NCBI GenBank assembly: GCA_024364805.1 | Contig: CM044502.1 | Span: 32,515,679 to 32,539,173 of the forward strand | DNA from: Euprymna scolopes | Lineage: Eukaryota; Mollusca; Cephalopoda; Sepiida; Sepiolidae | DNA: 23,495 nt | Direction of reading: 5' to 3' | Part shown: positions 19,962 through 23,495 of the stretch, piece by piece | Layout of the letters: each line of letters opens with the position of its first letter | Position numbering within the stretch: position 1 is the first letter of the stretch | The notes under the pieces: model-generated | Database searches by the model: none | The model's input: only the letters and a program-made list of their open reading frames with translations | What the model was told of the DNA's origin: nothing | Translations under genes and position numbers: made by a program

Positions 19962-20315
19962 CTGGCCCTGTCGGTGGGGCATTAGAATACGCCGACTGCC
20001 CCCCCCCTACAGAATGTAAAAGTCCCTCAATGGGGGTCCTGGATATGACCCTAAACTATATCCAGTGGTGAGGCCCCAGCTTGTGGGCTTTGGGGAGTGT
20101 GGAGCCACCCTTTAATTACCATTTCTCCCAGGTCCACTCTAACCTGGAGTGGTAGTACCTGTTAGGGTCCCAACTATGGGTTAAATAGAAACCGACGTGA
20201 AAAGAACAAATATATTCTATTAAAAAAAAATTTTCTTCAAAATCTTTGGATTCGGCATTAAATAATCCGAAAAGGGTTGATACGCCGTAAAACAAAAACA
20301 ACCAACCAACCAATC
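19962..20315 (+). mobile_element. SINE-like element, GC-rich body with CCGTAAAA/AACC tail
   Basis: A sharply delimited GC-rich block (runs of C near 20001, TGAGGCCCCAGCTTGTGGGC near 20072) sits in AT-rich DNA and ends in GTTGATACGCCGTAAAACAA followed by AACCAACCAACC, a simple-sequence tail typical of a SINE. The final ~50 bases recur at 18085-18135, which shows a dispersed family. No clear A or B box is visible at the head, so the origin (tRNA, 5S or other) is open and the 5' end may be truncated. A 65-codon minus-strand open frame across it is a by-product. It has no coding capacity and would depend on a LINE for movement. Confidence 0.7.
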
Positions 20316-20990
20316 CTAAATGTATTCAAAACATTACTGCATGTACTTAAACTATAGTTTTCATAAGTCTACATGTTTTTTTACGGTAACTGTCCCTCAT
20401 TGTTATTCCAAATTCAAATGTGACCCAACGTTAGAAAGTGTTACACACCTTTGATGTAAACGATTTTCTTGGTCGCACTTCTAAATGAATCTAAACAAAA
20501 CTGTCTTAATAAGATCGTCGATCACATCACGTGACTTACATATTCCTTACTTCCGTTTCTCTCATATCTCAAATTTAAAGTTGAATTTTATGAAACTTTC
20601 TATGGCTTTACATTCTTTAATAGAGCCAAGACGATTCATTATGTTTTATAATAGATGCGACGGTTTCTGATTTATCACTTTATACCTTTGATGTTCATAA
20701 CGATCGGTAGTTTTTATTGCTAACTGGCGAATAAGGCCGTGGCATTCGTAATATATTAAGAAAATTCAAGAACTAAAATCGAGGATCCTGCCGACGTCAT
20801 TAAATTTTGTCTATTGACTCTGGTCACGGGTCCCAAGAAACAATTAGAAGTAGATGACGTCTAATGACAAAACCGAAAGAAGATAACTATTTTCGCGGAT
20901 TTGACAGAAATTACAACAAACACAAAAAAGGTGTCAAAAATTCAAATAAGTAATAAGGAAATGTAAGCAAAAGGAAGATAAAACATTCTT
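20316..20990. other. AT-rich non-coding DNA, nothing recognised
   Basis: No gene or repeat is seen. The short open frame at 20485-20670 has no motif. Confidence 0.45.
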
Positions 20991-21491
20991 CTACGTACCT
21001 GGATAAGTTTTGTGTTTTTTAACGTAAGCTAAAACTTGTATTTGGTTCAAACAATAATTAATGTCGAGCTTCCGAAGTAAACAAGCATTCAACATGGTTG
21101 AGGAAAACACTGTCTTCGGAGCGTCAAAAATGGGTCTAAATTCTAAAAAAAGAAAATGCTGATAGAAATGCACCCAATAAGTGTCAGGAAGTGTTGCAGT
21201 GACACTTATTGGATTTCTATCCACATTTTCTTCATTTTTTCGAATTTTGAACCTTTTTTGGTGCTTCAACGACAGCGTGCTCTCGTCAACCGTTAAATTT
21301 TGATGCATGCAATTAAAACGGAATTTCTTGCTAAGTGAATATAGCAAAGTAAGATTTTTTTTAAGTTTAATTATTAGTAACGTACAAGAAACATAGCCGC
21401 GGGATATCTCATGTCTTTGAAATCTCGACACTGACTTAGAAAATATACGAAATACTGTCAGAAATCCAACCAATAAATGTTTTTGTGACAT
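20991..21491 (-). CDS. Longest gap-free open frame (166 codons), hypothetical or chance
   Basis: The frame begins with ATG in the loop of the foldback at 21418-21562 and runs through the foldback at 21090-21297 to a TAG at 20991. The product is basic and rich in Leu, Phe, Lys and Ser, with no membrane segment or family motif that I recognise. A rough estimate from base composition makes a gap-free frame this long uncommon in 23 kb (of the order of a few per cent), but inverted repeats can couple codon patterns and bias this. It could be a remnant ORF of the element that formed the foldbacks, or chance. No neighbour supports a function. Confidence 0.2.
   Translation of the reverse strand: MSQKHLLVGFLTVFRIFSKSVSRFQRHEISRGYVSCTLLIIKLKKNLTLLYSLSKKFRFNCMHQNLTVDESTLSLKHQKRFKIRKNEENVDRNPISVTATLPDTYWVHFYQHFLFLEFRPIFDAPKTVFSSTMLNACLLRKLDINYCLNQIQVLAYVKKHKTYPGT
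21090..21297. repeat. Foldback (inverted repeat) 1, arms ~65-100 bp
   Basis: CCAATAAGTGTCA at 21174-21186 pairs with TGACACTTATTGG at 21200-21212. Pairing continues outward through GATAGAAAT/ATTTCTATC, GAAAATG/CATTTTC and AATTCTAAAAAA-type blocks, then more weakly through GACAGTG/GACAGCG and GTTGAGG/CGTCAACC blocks to about 21090 and 21297. The loop is 13 bases. Its centre resembles that of foldback 2, so both are likely copies of one foldback element or inverted pairs of a small element. Confidence 0.75.
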
Positions 21492-21562
21492 TTATTAGGT
21501 GGGTTTCTAACAGTATTTTGTATATATATTTTTTTAATTTTTAACCCATTGTCGAGATTTCA
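21418..21562. repeat. Foldback (inverted repeat) 2, arms ~63-75 bp
   Basis: TGAAATCTCGACA at 21418-21430 pairs with TGTCGAGATTTCA at 21550-21562, and the inner part ATACTGTCAGAAATCC, then ACCAATAAATGT (to 21480) pairs with ACATTTATTAGGTGG, then GTTTCTAACAGTAT from 21488. The loop is 7 bases. The central sequence (ACCAATAAATGT/ACATTTATTAGGT) parallels that of foldback 1. Confidence 0.8.
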
Positions 21563-22945
21563 ATGATATAAGAGATACTATTTTATACTTATGCTTGTGT
21601 AACGCTCGTCGCTAGTTGTTTTTCGATCATCTCGCTAAATAAAAGAGTAACTTGTCTTGCCTTTCGTAACATATATTTATTATATATTTATATTTTTAAC
21701 ACTTTTTTTTCGAATCTATGAGTATTCTAAAACAAACTCGATTTTTGTATTGTTTTAATATTTAATGATTGTAATATTTCTGCACTAGTAATTTTGTTTA
21801 TATGAACATTATTTTTTAAATTTAATTTGTTTTTATTTTTGTAACTTATCTTTTGTTTTTCACCTGAACTAATTCATCGTTCATTTTCGTTTTAAAATTT
21901 TATATTGTTGGTTTGGATTTTTAATAAAATATTGTTGTTCCTTTTGATTTTGATAAAAGTATTTTTTTGTTGTTTGCTTTAATTTTTGCTTAATAATTTG
22001 CTTTAATTTTTAAAAATATTTATCGTTTGATTTTAGTTTGATTGTTTAATAATTGTTTATTGCCTAAATTCATATTTCATGTTTTGCAACGTCTGATTGT
22101 TTTCTACTTCAAACATACGTAATTTTACAAGCATAATTTTATTTATTTATATTGAATAAAGCTCGAAGTGTTCCCTTTTCTTTTCCTCTTTTTACTTGTA
22201 ATTTATAAGTAAATAATGAACGCATTTTTGCTTTAAAATCCATGAAACAACTAAATGTTGGCTTACTTTTAACGCAGAAACACACAACTTTTTCGTTTTT
22301 AATTTTGTTCTTCTTTTAATTAATATTGAATAGGATCCAATACAAATCACTGTGTTCCTTATTTTCATTATTTTTAATACAAGTTTTAAGTTTTCTAATG
22401 CGTTTTGTAAAATTTTTGGATTTATTATCGACAAACGACTGTTCGACAGATCTTGCCCGCTAGGACCTCAGCTATGACGTCATTATTCAGCTCACGGGCC
22501 TTCATGACATATAATACGAAGGCCACGTAAAAGCTTAACGACTGTAGTAGATGAATTTAAAAGCATCTTTATACTTGTTTTTTAGGTGTTTTTTTCATAA
22601 AGTACCTGATCTATTATTTAACCTTTTCTTCTTTCTTGTCTGTAACGTCATTGTCCATTCCACTTATATTTTCTTTCTTTTATTCATGTTTATGGGCGAT
22701 ATGACCTCTGCCAGACACTTTCTCTTTGAACGATTATACGTAAAAGCAAGAAAAAAGTAGTCATCACTCAGAAATAACGAACCAACTTGACACTCAACGT
22801 ATATTACTAGCATACAACTGTTTTAAAAAAGAAATAATTTTGTATCTAAATCACCATCAATAAAACAGGCTAAGTGTTTCCTTAAAAATCAAGAGAAACA
22901 GTTGGGTTTACTTCATGATGATTTTGTGAGTATTTTATTTAGTAC
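21563..22945. other. T-rich non-coding DNA
   Basis: From 21660 to about 22160 the plus strand is strongly T-rich and C-poor, with short repeated phrases (TTTGCTTTAATTTTT near 21976 and 21999). A perfect CRE-type palindrome, TGACGTCA, lies at 22475-22482 in a short GC-richer patch (22440-22530). No TATA box plus gene arrangement supports calling a promoter. The open frames at 22192-22434 and 22551-22760 are low-complexity and unsupported. Confidence 0.45.
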
Positions 22946-22950
22946 TTATA

Positions 22951-23369
22951 CAGAGAGGCGACGGATCATTTTTTAATATATCCTTTTCAACAAAAATAAT
23001 ATTACTTACTGAATTGTCATGTCAAAAATAGTAATATAGCCTAAAATTACTAAATTCATCAAGTAGAAAGTTATTTATAAAGGTAATTTTTTACGGAAAA
23101 TTGAGGAAAATTACATCTTTTTTACAAATGTTAAGAGTAGACCGTAGAGATTTCAGAAACAGGGTACATACTTTAGAAATCATAATTTAGATTACATCAT
23201 AATGTGTGCCATGTTTAGCTGATATTGAAAGAAAGTTTTTTACCAAATATACGATAGCGGTTGTTCTAATCGGTGAATTTTCGTAATTTTGCATATGAAA
23301 ATGATTCAACAAGTAATACTGTTTTTGTTTAAAAGGACAAATTTAAAAAATCGATTTGTCGCCTCTCTT
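22951..23369. mobile_element. MITE with ~34-bp terminal inverted repeats and TA target duplication (Tc1/mariner type)
   Basis: The left end CAGAGAGGCGAC, then GATCATTTTTTAATATATCC, is the inverted partner of the right end (GGACAAATTTAAAAAATCGA, then TTTGTCGCCTCTCTT ending 23369), with a few mismatches over about 34 bases. TA flanks both sides (22949-22950 and 23370-23371), the target duplication of the Tc1/mariner superfamily. The 419-bp interior is AT-rich with no transposase frame. It must have been moved by a transposase encoded elsewhere. The well-kept ends suggest a younger element than the LINE relics. Confidence 0.82.
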
Positions 23370-23466
23370 TATGTAATAAACCTTTATTTTTATTTAGTTA
23401 TTTTTATTTTGCAATTTTTGCTATTTTGTGGTTTTCTATTCTTTCTATTTTCATCTTTTTTCTCGG

Positions 23467-23495
23467 TATTATTATTATTATTATTATTATTATTA
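23467..23495. repeat. ATT trinucleotide microsatellite
   Basis: About nine ATT units running to the end of the window; the true right end lies outside. Confidence 0.97.

Noticed and set aside
20116-20313. 65-codon minus-strand open frame with a hydrophobic start
   Set aside because: It is antisense to the SINE and has no independent support.
22475-22482. TGACGTCA as a functional CRE promoter element
   Set aside because: A perfect 8-base site alone is weak evidence; no core promoter or downstream gene is visible.

Overview
This window looks like intergenic or intronic DNA from an invertebrate animal. It is strongly AT-rich and has microsatellites, many decayed non-LTR retrotransposon (LINE) fragments, a Penelope-like fragment, a deleted mariner copy, a GC-rich SINE and a terminal-inverted-repeat MITE. 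The mix (LINE plus Penelope plus SINE, long TA runs, TCTA and ATT microsatellites) would suit a mollusc such as a cephalopod, but that is a guess; nothing read here fixes the taxon. I found no intact host protein gene and no confident RNA gene.

Layout. Positions 1-2565 are T/A-rich DNA with one unexplained open stretch (1231-1476). Positions 2569-2755 hold a spaced direct repeat. Positions 2796-3955 are a plus-strand LINE fragment (endonuclease end to mid reverse transcriptase) that abuts a Penelope-like fragment at about 4040-4530. Positions 5512-6975 are a nest: an old ~37-bp minisatellite split by a minus-strand LINE 3' end, itself split by a ~423-bp unknown insert with an open frame. Positions 7925-10240 are the longest LINE copy (minus strand), with a pyrimidine-rich 3' UTR, and 10740-11222 are another 3' end of the same family. 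Positions 12235-13345 are a plus-strand LINE copy broken by a 452-base assembly gap next to a TCTA/TC microsatellite.

From 14424 on there is a weak tRNA-Arg-like relic, an 86-bp TA run, a ~67-bp degenerate tandem repeat (15305-15665), a small LINE fragment (16490-16640), a hairpin (17914-18019), a SINE tail (18085-18135), a mariner relic with its catalytic core missing (18270-18870), a 5'-truncated LINE end with an open frame and oligo-A tail (19151-19576), a SINE (19962-20315), two related foldback structures overlapped by the longest gap-free open frame of the window (20991-21570), and a 419-bp MITE with ~34-bp inverted ends (22951-23369). An ATT microsatellite ends the window.

The elements do not form a pathway; they record successive insertions. 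At least six LINE pieces represent two or more lineages: one with a long pyrimidine-rich 3' UTR (copies at 6000, 7925, 10740 and perhaps 16490) and one with a short 3' UTR and oligo-A tail (19151). The points most worth a second look are the unknown insert at 6331-6753, the foldback pair with its 166-codon frame at 20991-21570, and the MITE.
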